A DNA stretch of 64,000 nt from Anthracocystis setariae (GCA_928724745.1 CAKMXJ010000006.1:682001-746000), one strand, 5' to 3'. Counted from the stretch's first letter, positions 1-12,102 are shown. Translations and numbers: made by a program. The notes: generated by a model not told the origin, from the letters alone.

Positions 1-2828
1 ATACCCTACGGTTTAGGACGTTGACAGCGTTTCCAAGCTCGCCCTGCCGAGAAATCCCCTGCAAGACTCGAAATTAAAGCGCCAAGTCGATCCCTACAGT
101 ACATGATGTTTTCGGCATGAGCTTACTTACTTTTGACTGCCTCATGTCCCCACTGCTTACCATGCGCCAAGAGTCGCAGAGCTGAGCCCTCGGCATGTAC
201 CTGGACAGCAACTGTGCAAGTCTGAGTGCTGCAGCTTGGCCACTGGCTCCGCTTTGCTTCTCTCGCGTCTCCGCCACCGCCACTCGTCGCCAAGTTCGGC
301 ATGGCCTGTGTGCAGTCGATCACCTGTGCCCGTTAAACGCTGACAAGCTTGAAAAGCCAGAAATGATGCCTATGACGGGGTTCCGCCGGTCAATGTTGGC
401 AAATTTATTATACTGTATAGCTACGCCCTCCGTAGGCGTATGCCCCTTTTCCAGCTCAAGGCGCCTCTTCTCGCCGCAAGCGGATAGTCAAAGAAGTCCA
501 TTTTTACACATTTCAAGGATAGGGAAAATTCAACAAAAATGAGGTCGATGAAATATCGCCGAAAAATAATGAACGGACAACTTGTCTCATGTATCATAAT
601 TTGTTTTTGATCTTTCTTTTTGGCTGCATGCGACCATCTCTACTCCGTGCTGAATCTCAGGTTGAATGAGAGAAGCGACTGCGACCGGGTGAATTGCCAA
701 TTTTGGTGAGGCTAGGTTGTCGGCCCTGAGAGTTTCAAGGTGCTCGCTTCGATAGGATCACCGTCGCCGCCGACGGTTCAGCAGCACCGCCTCACGGGAA
801 AGCAGATAATATGGTAGATCGAGAATCTTGGGGCGGTCTTGTCTTCGGACCGATTCTCGCGAGACCCTGATTGTTCGCCCTTTTCCTCTTGCGCGGGCTG
901 CTGCTGATCAACCAGCTGCCAAGCCTTGTATGCTGCCGAAGGGCGCACCAGCAAAGTCTCAGGTTACGCCCGCGGCATCTCCAGAATGCTGGGCACCGTG
1001 AGCGCAGGGCTGTGCCCTTGCCGTTCCACGTGTTTGCAAACGCACCTCGGCTGATGTGTGTACTCACAATGTAACACCATGAGGATGTTTTCCTCACCCC
1101 GCTTTGACCCAACTGCCAGACCGTGCGCGCAACTAGCGTCTTGCCTCACACCACTTTCTCTTTTTTTTTTTGGGGGGGGGGGCCGCGGCGCAAAGCAAGA
1201 TAGGAGGACCCTGATGTTCTTGACAGCTCGCCTCTGATTCCCATCTCCGTCCATGAGAAAGCGTACAGAACGAACAACTCAAGATACTGTAGTTCAGTCA
1301 AAGTCAGGAGACTTGACATCGCGCTTTCCCCCCTGGATTTTGCACTACTACTACTAGAGGAAATAGGCCGTACCAAAGTGTGCGTGCTGCTCACCTATGA
1401 GTTGCAGGGGAAGATAGCTTGTGTACTCGGTCTCAACACCATGCTTTGTGTCCAATGAACCTTGTAAGAAGCCAAACTTGGAGCTCTCCTACCTTCACAG
1501 CTGAGAACAGCACTCACCCCGCCGGTCAGAGCCAACCTTTTCTCATTCACACGAGGACGAGGTCAAGGGAGCCAAAAGTTTGGGTCGAGCGAATCCAAGA
1601 GTCAGCAGATCTTGACACACGTTTCGTTGGTCCCCCACTCTACCCAAACTTTTCCTTTTTTCTCCAATTTTCGCCGGTCCTTCCGAAGATATTGTTCGGA
1701 GGTCTTTGGATAATAGTCTCAGGGTCACGGTAAAGATTGGTCGCGGAAGAATCTGTCTGCCCATAGCCGACTCTTTCGTTCATGTGATTGTTCAACAGAC
1801 CCTTTTCAAACATTGCTGCTGTTGGAAGGTACAAAAGACAATAGAAACGCTGACTCCATGGCCGGTGTGTCGCCAGATGTAGAGGGCCCTGCCATGGACA
1901 GGAAGTGCGGCCGCAGTGCAGAAAAACGAACTGAGTCGACGTGCAGTATAAAGAAAAATTGCCCTGAGCGCCTTCGACTTCGGGATGAGTGGCGGCGTGT
2001 TCAGCAAAAAAGCTCTCTTTTCTTGATCGTGTCAAAGTTCGAACTGAGTTGACGCTAAAAGGCGTGCGAAGCAAATTTCAATTCCATAATTTGATCGCTT
2101 TACATACGAAACCAAAGCAGGCTTTTGAAAGTCATGCCGCTAAAAGAAGACAACAACATCAGAGAGTGGAGGAGGAAGTGGTGTTGGTGTTCTTGCTGCT
2201 TTTGAGCTGACTGTATTCAAACATTATTTGAAGATACGGATTACAAAGTGGCTTGCAAGCGTATGGCTAAGGCCTAGGGATTTTTCGTGCTATAGTGTAT
2301 GTTGTATCACTTTGCTTGCGGCTTTCCACGCGTTTCGTGCCTTGTGTGCCCAAATCCTCTCCTCTCAGCGCTCCAGCTTTGATCTGAGGCGCGTTTTTTT
2401 TGGCGCTGGGTGGGCTCACAAAATTCATGTCCCAACGATGCTCAGCCAGCCTCAGTCGCTCTGCCAAAGTGCCTTGCTTATCCCTCAGCTATCAGGTCGC
2501 GACGGTTTACAGTACCAGCCAACGGCCATGGAACTGCGTCGCATTGGCTTTGGAGATTTTGAGCTTCGAACCGCAAACCAACTGCCCATCCATCGCCAAC
2601 ACCATCATCCTCCCTAGTTCGCCATCTTGCCCTTTCTCTACCCACCATTTGCTTATCCCTCCCACGACACTTGATCACAGAGAAGCTAATCAGCTCATTC
2701 TCTGCCAATTAGAGTCTTTGCTTTCCTTCACAGCGATACTCTACTGATTCGTCTCGAGGGCTTCGAATCCCCGCCTTTTCGCAAACCTCCTTCTTTCAGC
2801 AAACCCACCTCACACATCTATCACAGCC
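1..2828. other. Left-end stretch without a convincing gene; includes the NAP1 upstream region
   Basis: Only short unconserved ORFs are present on either strand. A run of 11 T followed by 11 G lies near 1161-1182. The last ~150 bases before NAP1 are pyrimidine-rich, as expected for a fungal 5' leader. A minus-strand stretch near 800-965 has coding-like composition but no start and no recognisable family. I see no RNA gene or transposon. Confidence 0.5.
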
Positions 2829-4076
2829 ATGTCGGGCGCTCAGGAGATTGGCAGGAGCAAGAACTCCGACGCCATCGCTCCTACTCCTCAGAACACCCCC
2901 CTCAACAACGCACCTCTCACCCGTGAGGCGCTCTCTCGACCCACCGTCGGCACCATTGGCGAGGAAGATGAGCACGCCGTCGATGTCGCCTCTGCTCTTC
3001 AGGGCAACCCGGCGCTTGCTGCCATGGTTCAGGACAAGCTTTCCAGCCTTGTGGGCCGATCCTCCGGCTACGTCGAGTCGCTTCCTAGCCACGTCCGAAG
3101 ACGTGTAGAGGGTCTCAAGGGTGTTCAGGTCGAGCACCACAAGATCGAGGCTGACTTCCAGAAGGAAATCCTCGAACTCGAGAAGAAGTACGCTCAACGC
3201 TACAGGCCCCTCTACGAGCGTCGCGCTGCCATCATTCAGGGTAAGGAGGAGCCTACCTCTGACGAGGTCAAGGCGGGCGAGGCTGCCGACGCGGACGAGG
3301 AGGACGACGAGCAGCCCGAGTCGCTCGCCGACGTCAAGGCTCCCGCCGACGGCCCTAACGGTATTCCCGAGTTCTGGCTCACCGCCCTCAAGAACCACAT
3401 TGCCCTTTCCGAGCTCATCACCGAACGCGACGAAGAGGCTCTCCGTGCTCTCGTTGACGTTCGCATGAGCTACCTCGTCGACCAGGCTGGCTTCAAGCTC
3501 GAGTTCGAGTTCGAGCCCTCCAAGAACGAGTACTTCACCAACCAGGTGCTCGCCAAGACCTACTACTACCAGGACGAGGTTGGATTCTCGGGTGACCTCG
3601 TTTACGACCACGCCGAAGGCTGCAAGATCGACTGGAAGGAGGACAAGGACCTCACCCACAAGATCGAGACCAAGAAGCAGCGCAACAAGAACACCAACCA
3701 GACGCGCACCGTCAAGCGATCCGTGCCGGTCGAGTCGTTCTTCAACTTCTTCAACCCACCCAAGCCTCCCAAGAACGGCGAGATCGAGGACGAAGATGCC
3801 GACTTGGACGAGCTTGACGAGCGTCTTGAGCTCGACTACCAGATTGGTGAGGATCTCAAGGACCGCATCATCCCTCACGCCGTTGACTTTTTCACTGGCA
3901 AGGCGCTTCAGTACGAGGATCTCGACGAGCTTGACGATGCCGACTTTGACGATGAGGATGACGAGGATGACGACGAGGACGACGAGGACCAGCCGCGCCG
4001 ATCGTCGCAGCTCGGCGCCAGCGTCGGCTCGCAGATGGCAGGCTCGCAAGACCCGCAGGAGTGCAAGCAGCAGTAA
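2829..4076 (+). CDS. NAP1: Nucleosome assembly protein 1 (NAP1-type histone chaperone)
   Basis: The 415-residue product matches the NAP family in length and order. It has a charged N-terminus, a long dimerisation helix (about residues 95-145, with HHKIEADFQKEILELEKKY), then the NAP fold with GIPEFWLTALKNH and VESFFNFFNPP. A very acidic Asp/Glu tail occupies about residues 365-395. NAP1 binds H2A-H2B, shuttles them into the nucleus and assists nucleosome assembly; it also acts in mitosis through Clb2-type cyclins in yeast. The ATG follows a C/T-rich leader and no earlier in-frame ATG makes sense. No intron is needed. The long antisense ORF over the same interval is a codon-bias artefact. Confidence 0.95.
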   Translation: MSGAQEIGRSKNSDAIAPTPQNTPLNNAPLTREALSRPTVGTIGEEDEHAVDVASALQGNPALAAMVQDKLSSLVGRSSGYVESLPSHVRRRVEGLKGVQVEHHKIEADFQKEILELEKKYAQRYRPLYERRAAIIQGKEEPTSDEVKAGEAADADEEDDEQPESLADVKAPADGPNGIPEFWLTALKNHIALSELITERDEEALRALVDVRMSYLVDQAGFKLEFEFEPSKNEYFTNQVLAKTYYYQDEVGFSGDLVYDHAEGCKIDWKEDKDLTHKIETKKQRNKNTNQTRTVKRSVPVESFFNFFNPPKPPKNGEIEDEDADLDELDERLELDYQIGEDLKDRIIPHAVDFFTGKALQYEDLDELDDADFDDEDDEDDDEDDEDQPRRSSQLGASVGSQMAGSQDPQECKQQ

Positions 4077-4582
4077 ACATCTCTCTCTTCCTCTCTCTCT
4101 CTCTTTCTACCTCTTTTATGTCTTTTTTTTTTTTTTTTGCATCTTTGGCTTTCTGCCCTGCCCAAGTGTCGGTTTTTTTGAAAAAATTTTCTTGTTTCCA
4201 ACCCCACCACAAACATATAATACAGAGTTAGTAGTATCAATCAATCCAAATCGAGAGGAAGACAAACGGTGGTTCGATGTTTCCCGGTCCCCCCCCCCCC
4301 TTCCATTTCGTGTTCGTCGTCGTCGTCGTGGGTCGATGTGCTGCTGTAGCTGTGTGTGTTGCTCTTTTTCTTTTTGGCGTTATTTGAAATGATTTTCTTT
4401 GTTTCGAAAGATCACACATCCAAAAAAAGGTAAAAGGGATGGGTGGGTATATATACGAGAGAGAGAGAGAGAGAGAGAGAGAGGGAAGGAACGCGACTGC
4501 GCCACCAAACCGGTGTGTGTGTGTGTGTGTGTCAAGTTTTACATGTGTGACCCTTTTGAGTTGGGGGGGAAATGAGGATGGG

Positions 4583-4636
<54 letters not shown>
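4077..4636. repeat. NAP1-ATG4 convergent gap with microsatellites
   Basis: This is the 3' region shared by two convergent genes. It holds a poly-T tract near 4119-4138, a (GA) run at about 4457-4483, a (GT) run at about 4513-4532, and a (GA) run of about 24 units at 4589-4636 that directly abuts the ATG4 stop codon. No gene is seen. Confidence 0.8.
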
Positions 4637-4639
<3 letters not shown>

Positions 4640-7600
4640 GAAATCGTCGTCATCGCTGTTGTTGGTGAAATCTGGTTCGCGCGGGTTGGCGTTTGCAACT
4701 CGTTTGTCTCCGACGGGGATCAAGCTGGTAAGGATGCTCGGTACGGGGGTTGCATTCTCAGCCGTGGTGGAGGGCAGCTCTACAGACGTCGTTCTAGACT
4801 GCGATCTCCTCCCAGGCAGAGCGAGCGGAGAGTGCGCCGACGTGTGACCAAAGTACCCTCCTCCCTCGCTCCGTTTGGTGGCCACCGACAAAGCTGAAGC
4901 CCCCACGTCGTTCTCACCAGGGTCGGTGGCGGTGGGGCAAGCAAGAACAGTGGATGCTGTTGGCGTGGCTGCGTCCAAGTTCGACGGTGCTTCGTCTGCA
5001 GGCGTGTCCAGGCTGACACCCACGAACTCGTCCTCGCTGGAAATGGAGATCGGCGAGACTGGCTTGTCATCGGCAGATGCAGCGGGCTGCGTAGTCTCTC
5101 CACCTTCGGCCGGCGATTCGGCAGAAGCAGTGGGCTGCGTCGCCGCAAGAAGCGTACGCATCGGTGAGCCAGTTCGCACAAGTGCAGCGCCAGCCGATCC
5201 CGAAGCCGCGATGGTGCCACCATCCGAGACCTCTTCCCAAGCCGAACCTACTTCAGAGTCAGAGAGGTGTACCGTCGAGAAGCTTTCCTCGGGGCCCAGC
5301 CTTCCCGGACTTCGTGAAGGCGATACTTTGCCTGTCCCCATGAGTCCGACTTGCGCCGTGAGCTCTTGCCTTCTCAATCGCTCTTCCGAGAGCACGTTAC
5401 TTGTCTCTCGACGTCCAGGTCTCGTCGTTGCAGCCGATGAGGTGGAGGTTTGCCGTACATCTGAGCGTGATGGTCGCTGCAGTGTGTGACCATCAGCTGT
5501 TGGAGAGAGTAGGTCAAGAGAAGGGAACGCGATGCCACCGCCACTCGTGGCGTTCGGGTTCGGGTTCTGTGATCTGCTTGAGCTGCTGCTAGGTTGACCA
5601 TGTCCGAGCCAAGCAGCTGTTCTCTGGCGAGTCTCTCTGGAGAGTTTGTCGCCCATGCTTCCTGCGTCACGAGGGAGATGCGCAACTTTTGCCTCATCGA
5701 CGGAATCTGCGATGGTGTGCCACACACGCTCGCTCTCAGGGCCAACTTCTTGTCCGCCAGACTTGGTCTTGCTGTCTTGACCTTTGCCATCGTCAGCTTC
5801 ATCCTCAGACTCTCCGCCGCCGGAGTGTTCCGAGAAACTTTCCATGCTTGGATCAAAGTCATCGTCGTCGACCCAGTTCGGAGCCGAATCAGCGAAAGAA
5901 AAGATGGTCTTGGGCAGAGCCTTGATACGAGCGCAAAAATCGAGCAGATCGTCTTCGTCCTTGACCAGGAAGCCCAACAGCATGCTTGGATCAAGAGACT
6001 TGATAGGCATCTTGCGTACCTTCTCGCAGTGGAAGGTGGATGTCTGAGCGTCAGAGTATGCATGTGACCACCATTCCTCCTCGTCGTCCTTGTCATTCAG
6101 AGTGTAGCGGAAAGCTATATCGAGCTGGCGCGGGATCGCGGCGGGATACGTGCTAGGGGGGTAGCGTAGAGGAACAGCGGGGCGGACATTGTGAGGGTCC
6201 AGATAGAAGAGCGAGTTGCCTTGATGACCCATGAAATAGTACGACGACGAAGGACGACCACCAGCGATGCCTACGCTGTGCGGGAACGAGAAAGTGGCTT
6301 TGACGGACTCGTAGTAGATCGGATTGACACTGTCGAGGCCAAGACGGATACCGCTTAGGATGAGCACCGGTCTACGCCAAGTTGTATTCTCAACCTTTCT
6401 AGACGAGCGCAATTTGCCAGCTTGTGGGGCCGACAACTTGGCGGCTGCTCGAATTTCATCGAGATAAAAGACACCGTCGTGCGCAAGCTCGACCGCGATG
6501 CCTGCGTCGGGAAATTCGGAGACTAACTGCTTGATGGCACCTGCCGCGGTCGACGGACCGAACCATTCACCGACTTCCTTGCCCAATCGCTTTCCCTCGC
6601 GCGCCATACGGTGAACACCAAAGGGACAAGCAGGACTGGGATCATCCAGGAACCAGCTGAGGATCCTTGTATAGGTAGCGTAACGTGCCCGTTTTTCCCG
6701 GAACATGATCAGACTCTCGGTCTCGGCGTCTAGGTCCATTGACGCGTTTGCGAGCTGCTCAAAGAAGTTCTTTTGGCTCATAGGAGGCGCTTCCCGCTGC
6801 CACGATCGGCCGAGGTGGACATTGATGAGCGCGTTAGCCAACAGACTCTGGCCGGTTCGCAGCATACAGCCCCAGCCAGAGTCGGTGGTGAGACCGGCGC
6901 GGCTGAAGCCAGCTGCCTGAGCTGCTGCGGTAGCCCTGCTCCATAGGTTGCTAATGCCCATCTTTTCGCCGAGAGTCGTGGACGCACTGGCATACCCAGC
7001 TCCCAGGGCTGCACCAAGTCCCAGCGACGAAGCCGGCTGTGCCAAGGCCTCTTGAGCGACATTGCTCTCAGTCGTCTTGCGACCAAGCCAGCTGCGACCA
7101 GCTGGGGCAGCTGAAACACCCGACTGTGAGCCTTCCGGAGACAACGGCGCGCCTGATGGTGTAGACGGCTCAGCGGTCTGGTTTGCCGCTGCATACTGTG
7201 CCACTGCAGTCGCCTCGGCTGCTGAGGCTGCTTGTTCTGAAATGACGCCATCGCGCGATATCGGCGCAAAGTGATTCCGATACGTGCACCAGATCCTCGA
7301 CGCAAAGTCGGGCTGAAACGCAGAATGCGCGTGTTCCGAGCAAGTGGCGGTTGCCGGTGCAACAGCACTGAAACTGGTGGCCGACGACTTTGTTCCAAGA
7401 CTGTCAACCGTCGATCCGGTCGCTGCAGTGGACATGGAGCTGCCGACACGGCTACTTTCCTTGGTACTTGCAGCTGACGTACGTTCATAGACGGGAGATG
7501 AGGATGCTAGACAAGTGCGGATGAGCTCGACAGGTTTTCGTTGTGGGGACGATGCAGATACGCTAGGTGACGGCGAAGATGTTCGGACCATGTCGGCCAC

Positions 7601-9289
7601 TTCATCTTCGGATTCTCGTCGCGCTGAGTCTAGTCGCAGCTCTGTCAAGACCTTGGGAAGGGCCGCAGAATCGGAATTGTCGGCTTGAATGCCTTGATGA
7701 TCCGCGTTGTTGGATTGCCTAGGCCCATGCCAAACGCCAAGAAGCCAGATTCCCTCGTCACTGCCGTTGCCATTATCAGTGTCGATGAAGAACTTGAAGG
7801 CACGATCAAAGCCGCCGCCGCCCGGCACCCAGCTGCCGGTGTTGCTGCCGCTACCACCAGCACCGCTTCCAACGATAGAAGAAGAGCCAGCTGAGTTTGG
7901 TGTGCCAATATTGCCGTTGCTACTTGAGGTGGAGCTCGAGTTGGTGTTGTCGCCTGTAGATGCATTGGTAGCTTTGACACCCTTGTTGGGACCAACGTTG
8001 GTGATGTTCTGAAACAATCCGCCAGATTTGGAGCGAGATGAACATTTGCCAACTTGTGGATGAACTTGCTTTGTCGAGGACTGCCGTGATGGACTGCGCA
8101 GACTGTCGCGACTTTTTGGTCGACGTTTGATTGGACTGGACGGTTTGAGTTCGAAGGCATCTGCTTCTCGCACTGGAGATAACGGTGCTGCCACTGCGTC
8201 AAGCGACGCTGGAGCATTGTCGCTTCCGATCATATTGTACAGCCATCCGGTGAGGCGTCTTGGGGCGCCGGCGAGCTGATCGTGTCTCTCCCAGGTTGGC
8301 TGAGCTTTGCTTTCTATCGAGTCGGCATCCGAGAAGCGCTGGTGCGGCTCTGCCGAAGCTGTAGATAAGCTGGAGCGAGCGCTCTCGATGCTTCTCCGAG
8401 AGTTGCCGTGACTAGGAAGGATTTCGCTCTGCATCGTGCGTCCAGAGTGAGCATCCGAGCTGGACTGGGACGAGTTAGAGCGTGTCTTTGAGGCTCCTTT
8501 TGACACCGATTTGCCGCGGCTCCGACCGATGCCCTTGAGCGAGTCCGAGAATCGCCGGGAGGTCTGTGAATCAACCGAGGCCATTAGCGAGAGATCCTCG
8601 GTCGACGAGCCATTTGTTGGTCCACCTTTGGTCTGGTTCAGATTCAAGATACTTTTGCTGCCCATACGGCGCAGCAGCCCGAGCGATTGAGGCGCACTGG
8701 AGTTGTTAGGTGAGGAGATGCCAGCACCATCCTGAACAGATGGCGGCAGGCTTGCGGCTGTAGTACTGGTACCAGTTGAGCTGCTACCTCCTCCTCCTGC
8801 ACCGACGAGGCTTCTGATGCTGTTGCTTCTGCCGAAGAGTTTGCGACGGTTGAAAGCGCTGCTCGGGCCAGGTGCAGATGTTGTGTGTGACTGGTGCGGG
8901 TTGGAAAGTGGTGGGAGTGGCGGACGGATACTGGGTGTAGAGCTTGCTGTAGAAGACGGAGACAGCAGCAAGGACGTGTTCGAAGAAGAGGCTGTGTCAT
9001 GGCCGAGGGATGACGATGGTTCTTTCTCTGTAATGGTGGCTGAGCGGAGGCGTGTGTTGAGGCGGGAGGGATCAGGTTGCGAGGATTTAGGGCCTGCTTC
9101 GGAGGATGCGGCTGCGGTGTTCTGCTTGAACATGATGGCAGCTCCCAAAGAATTCACACGCACGCGGATACCTCGTTTGGATGGCTGCGGTGCGGTGGTA
9201 GCTGGAGCGGGTGAGGCGGAATCATCGGGAGATGCACCGGGCATGCCGATATTGCGCACAGGTAAGCCAATATCATTGCCTAGGCGCAT
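4637..9289 (-). CDS. ATG4: Cysteine protease ATG4 (autophagin), unusually long
   Basis: Atg4 cleaves the C-terminus of Atg8 to expose glycine and later deconjugates Atg8 from phosphatidylethanolamine. The peptidase C54 core is clear. It has catalytic Cys808 in DSGWGCMLRTGQ, and Asp1031/His1033 in LFYLDPHNVRP, preceded by SYYFMGHQGNSLF. The core is embedded in a 1,550-residue protein, about three times the yeast enzyme. It has roughly 700 N-terminal and 350 C-terminal residues of Ser/Thr/Pro/Gly-rich, probably disordered sequence, and an insertion between the Cys and Asp-His parts. The frame is open to 9610, but I chose ATG 9289 (MRLGNDIGLP) because the upstream 107 codons look like leader. 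An LIR-like or phospho-regulatory role of the tails is inference. Confidence 0.9.
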
Positions 9290-10047
9290 CGTGGCATGTC
9301 GCGAGGTCAAGTTTGGACCTGTAGTCCAGTGCTGGCAGAGCAAGCGTGTCACAACCAAGAAAGCGAAATGATGTCGATGCGGTAGGAGGCGAGGTTGAAG
9401 GCCAAAGATGGCGACCAAGTCGAATAAAGAAGAAGAAGAAGATGGTGGTGGTGGTGGTGATGGTGATATTGACAGCTGACCAGTTGAACCGTTGGAGGGC
9501 AACGCAGTACGGTAACGCGATTTGACTGACGCAGCGCCCACAAATGCAAAGCGTTGGACCCTAAATTCTGTAAATTGTCCCCTAATAAATCCCACTCGAG
9601 CCAGCTGCAACCTACAACCTGCAACCTGCTCGATTCTGCTCCTTTGATTCTTGAATTCAGTTGTGTAGGCAGAATTCAGGGTCTTGATTTTTGGGTTGGC
9701 GGCTGGCTAGCCATCATGCCGCTGAGACTCAGCCCTTTTTTATTAATATAATATACAGTAGGTTGATTTCCATCGTTTGACGTTTCCTTGAGCTGTCGTC
9801 TCGACCCTGCCTATAAATTCTTGTAGCCTCTCGACAGACGCAGCATTACCGCTTACCGCTTACCGCTTACCGCACTTGGCTCCATCATCCACCAGATTTC
9901 AACAAGGCCATGTATGCTATCCAGCCTCGTTACCGCATGCTCAGCTGAAGCGATCACAGCCATGTGTCTGTGTCTTTCCAGGCACGTCGCACATCGCACA
10001 TCGCACATCGCACATGAGCTGTCGTTCGTTCATGCTACGTCTACAAG
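9290..10047. promoter_or_regulatory. Divergent ATG4 / polymerase kappa promoter region
   Basis: This gap separates the divergent starts of ATG4 and the polymerase. It contains short tandem repeats: about four copies of TTACCGC near 9848-9874, and about four copies of ATCGCAC near 9985-10016. No gene is evident. Confidence 0.5.
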
Positions 10048-12102
10048 ATGAACTTCTTTCGAGATACAGACGCCAACAGCAACGTCTTTGACGACCCCAA
10101 CAACGATATCACCGCACCCTCTCCCACCACCTCTCCTCGCAAGAAGCAAAAGAGCGTCGACAACAGCATCGCCGCCTCAGCTCCGTCGGAAGCAGCCCAA
10201 GATGCAGCATTGGCGAGCTTACGCAAACGTATGGCCGGTCCCTCGTCTGCCAAAGCAGGCCTAGCAAAAGATCAGGATGAGATTAACAGAATCATCTACG
10301 ACGTCTCCAAAGGCAGCAAATTCTTCGAAAACGAACGCAAAAAAGATGCGCAGACTACCCAGCGCATCAATGCTCTGCTCGCCCGTCGAAATCAAAAGCT
10401 ACTACAAGTGCCACCCGCAAGTCCCGAGTGGCTGGCCATCGAACGCAAGATTGACGACATGGCTACCAAGCTCGAAAATACCCGCGATCTTTCCCGCACC
10501 ATCCTGCACACAGATATTGACATGTTCTATGCCGCCGTCGAGTTGGCCAGGGACCCTTCGCTGAAAGGCAAGTGCTTCGGTGTTGGCTCAGGCGTGCTCG
10601 TTACAGCCTCCTACGAAGCTCGTAGAGGCTACGGCGTGCGTAGCGGCATGGCCACCTTTGTCGCCAAAGCTCTCTGTCCGCATCTCATCGTGGTCAAGAA
10701 TGACATGCAGAGCTACGTCGCAGCAAGTCAAAAAGTCATGTCTGTTTTCGAGCAGTACGACGAGAACCTTGCCAAAGCATCGCTCGACGAGGCGTATCTC
10801 GATGTCACCGAATACGTCGAACACCATGGAGGCGACATTGACCAAGTGGTGCAGCACTTGCGCGATCAAGTGCGATCCGAGACGCAGCTCACCGTCAGCG
10901 TCGGCATAGCACCCAACACCATGCTTGCCAAAATCTCCAGCGATCGAAACAAGCCCGATGGTCAATTCCGCGTTCCGCCAGACCGCAAGACCATCGTAGA
11001 CTTCATGCGTGACCTTCCTTGTCGCAAAATCCCTGGAATCGGCCGTGTCAACGAGCGCATCCTCGAAAGCCTTGGCGTCACCACTTGCGGCGAAATCTGG
11101 GCCAAGCGCGTAGAGCTGTGGCTCGCTCTCGATGGTAAGATCGAGTGGCTCATGAAAGCTCACCTCGGCATTGGCAATACTGTCGTCGAACCAAGCAAGC
11201 GCCAAGAACGCAAGAGTGTTGGTCGAGAGCACACCTTCAGTCCAACCTCGGACGTACAGGCGCTGCTGGATTTGCTTAAAGAGTCTGCTGCGCGCGTCGA
11301 GCAAGATCTCGAACGCTTAGACTTCAAAGGCAAGACCATCACTCTGGTGGCCAAGCGAGACAACTTTCAGCGCTTCTCCCGCGCTCGCACATCCACGAGG
11401 CTAGTGCATAAAGCTGATGAGCTGTACGAAATAACGAGCTCTCTACTTTTGCAGGAGATCGAGCGTGAGGGGCCTCTTTCTCTGCGCTTGATTGGCGTTC
11501 GTGTCACTCAGCTTGTGGATCTTCGCTCCGCAGCGGCTGGCGAGGAACGGCTTCGAAAGTTGTTCCAAACGCGAAGCGAGGGTGCGGATGGGAGCAACGA
11601 ATCTAACGGACAAGGCAAGCGAAAGACGCTTCAGGAGTGGCAGCAAGAGGAAGAGCGTCAGCTCGCATTGGCAATCAAGCAGTCTCTGCAAGATCATCCA
11701 GATCCCTTTCATGATGTTGACGATCTGAGTCAGGATGACCCTTCTGCTCCGACAAGCGATCAGAATATGCTGCACACCGAGGCTTTGCTTGCGTCTTTCG
11801 ATCAACAGGCTCACACTTCACTTTCAAAACCTGAAATTGAGCGCAAGAACGAGAAGAGTCTGACTGCGACTGACGCCGGAATGGACGCTGGATCTCTACC
11901 TGCAGAGAAGGAGGTGCAATGTCCCATCTGCAATCGCTCGATTCGTGGCTCAAATGACGAACTCAATGCGCACATTGATACTTGTCTCAATCAATCGCAA
12001 CTCGATCCTCGGCCTCGTAGCCAGCGAGCGGAACGCCAAGCTTCCGGGTCGAAAAACAAGCGTGGACCGCTAGACTCTTTTGTTCGCCGTTTCAAAAGCT
12101 AG
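10048..12102 (+). CDS. DNA polymerase kappa (Y-family, DinB type) with UBZ zinc finger
   Basis: The 684-residue product is a translesion polymerase of the DinB/Pol kappa class. The N-terminal clasp region (about 55-145) precedes the catalytic palm. Metal-binding Asp156 lies in HTDIDMFYAAVE, and Asp247-Glu248 in SLDEAYLDVTEY. The kappa/DinB signatures YEARRGYGVRSGM and GIAPNTMLAKISSDRNKPDG follow, then helix-hairpin-helix and little-finger domains. A C-terminal UBZ4-type finger has Cys625, Cys628, His642 and Cys646 and should bind ubiquitinated PCNA; a PCNA-binding tail (SFVRRFKS) ends the protein. A UIM-like acidic/Gln stretch sits near 530-560. Intronless; ATG 10048 is the first in frame. 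Confidence 0.93.
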   Translation: MNFFRDTDANSNVFDDPNNDITAPSPTTSPRKKQKSVDNSIAASAPSEAAQDAALASLRKRMAGPSSAKAGLAKDQDEINRIIYDVSKGSKFFENERKKDAQTTQRINALLARRNQKLLQVPPASPEWLAIERKIDDMATKLENTRDLSRTILHTDIDMFYAAVELARDPSLKGKCFGVGSGVLVTASYEARRGYGVRSGMATFVAKALCPHLIVVKNDMQSYVAASQKVMSVFEQYDENLAKASLDEAYLDVTEYVEHHGGDIDQVVQHLRDQVRSETQLTVSVGIAPNTMLAKISSDRNKPDGQFRVPPDRKTIVDFMRDLPCRKIPGIGRVNERILESLGVTTCGEIWAKRVELWLALDGKIEWLMKAHLGIGNTVVEPSKRQERKSVGREHTFSPTSDVQALLDLLKESAARVEQDLERLDFKGKTITLVAKRDNFQRFSRARTSTRLVHKADELYEITSSLLLQEIEREGPLSLRLIGVRVTQLVDLRSAAAGEERLRKLFQTRSEGADGSNESNGQGKRKTLQEWQQEEERQLALAIKQSLQDHPDPFHDVDDLSQDDPSAPTSDQNMLHTEALLASFDQQAHTSLSKPEIERKNEKSLTATDAGMDAGSLPAEKEVQCPICNRSIRGSNDELNAHIDTCLNQSQLDPRPRSQRAERQASGSKNKRGPLDSFVRRFKS

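Noticed and set aside
2750..2785. TTCGAATCCCC resembling a tRNA T-arm upstream of NAP1
   Set aside because: No A box, anticodon stem or acceptor pairing in the preceding 70 bases.
2796..4049. 417-codon ORF antisense to NAP1
   Set aside because: It mirrors NAP1. Codon bias (avoidance of TTA, CTA and TCA) keeps the antisense frame open, and the predicted protein is a Val/Leu/Glu-rich artefact.
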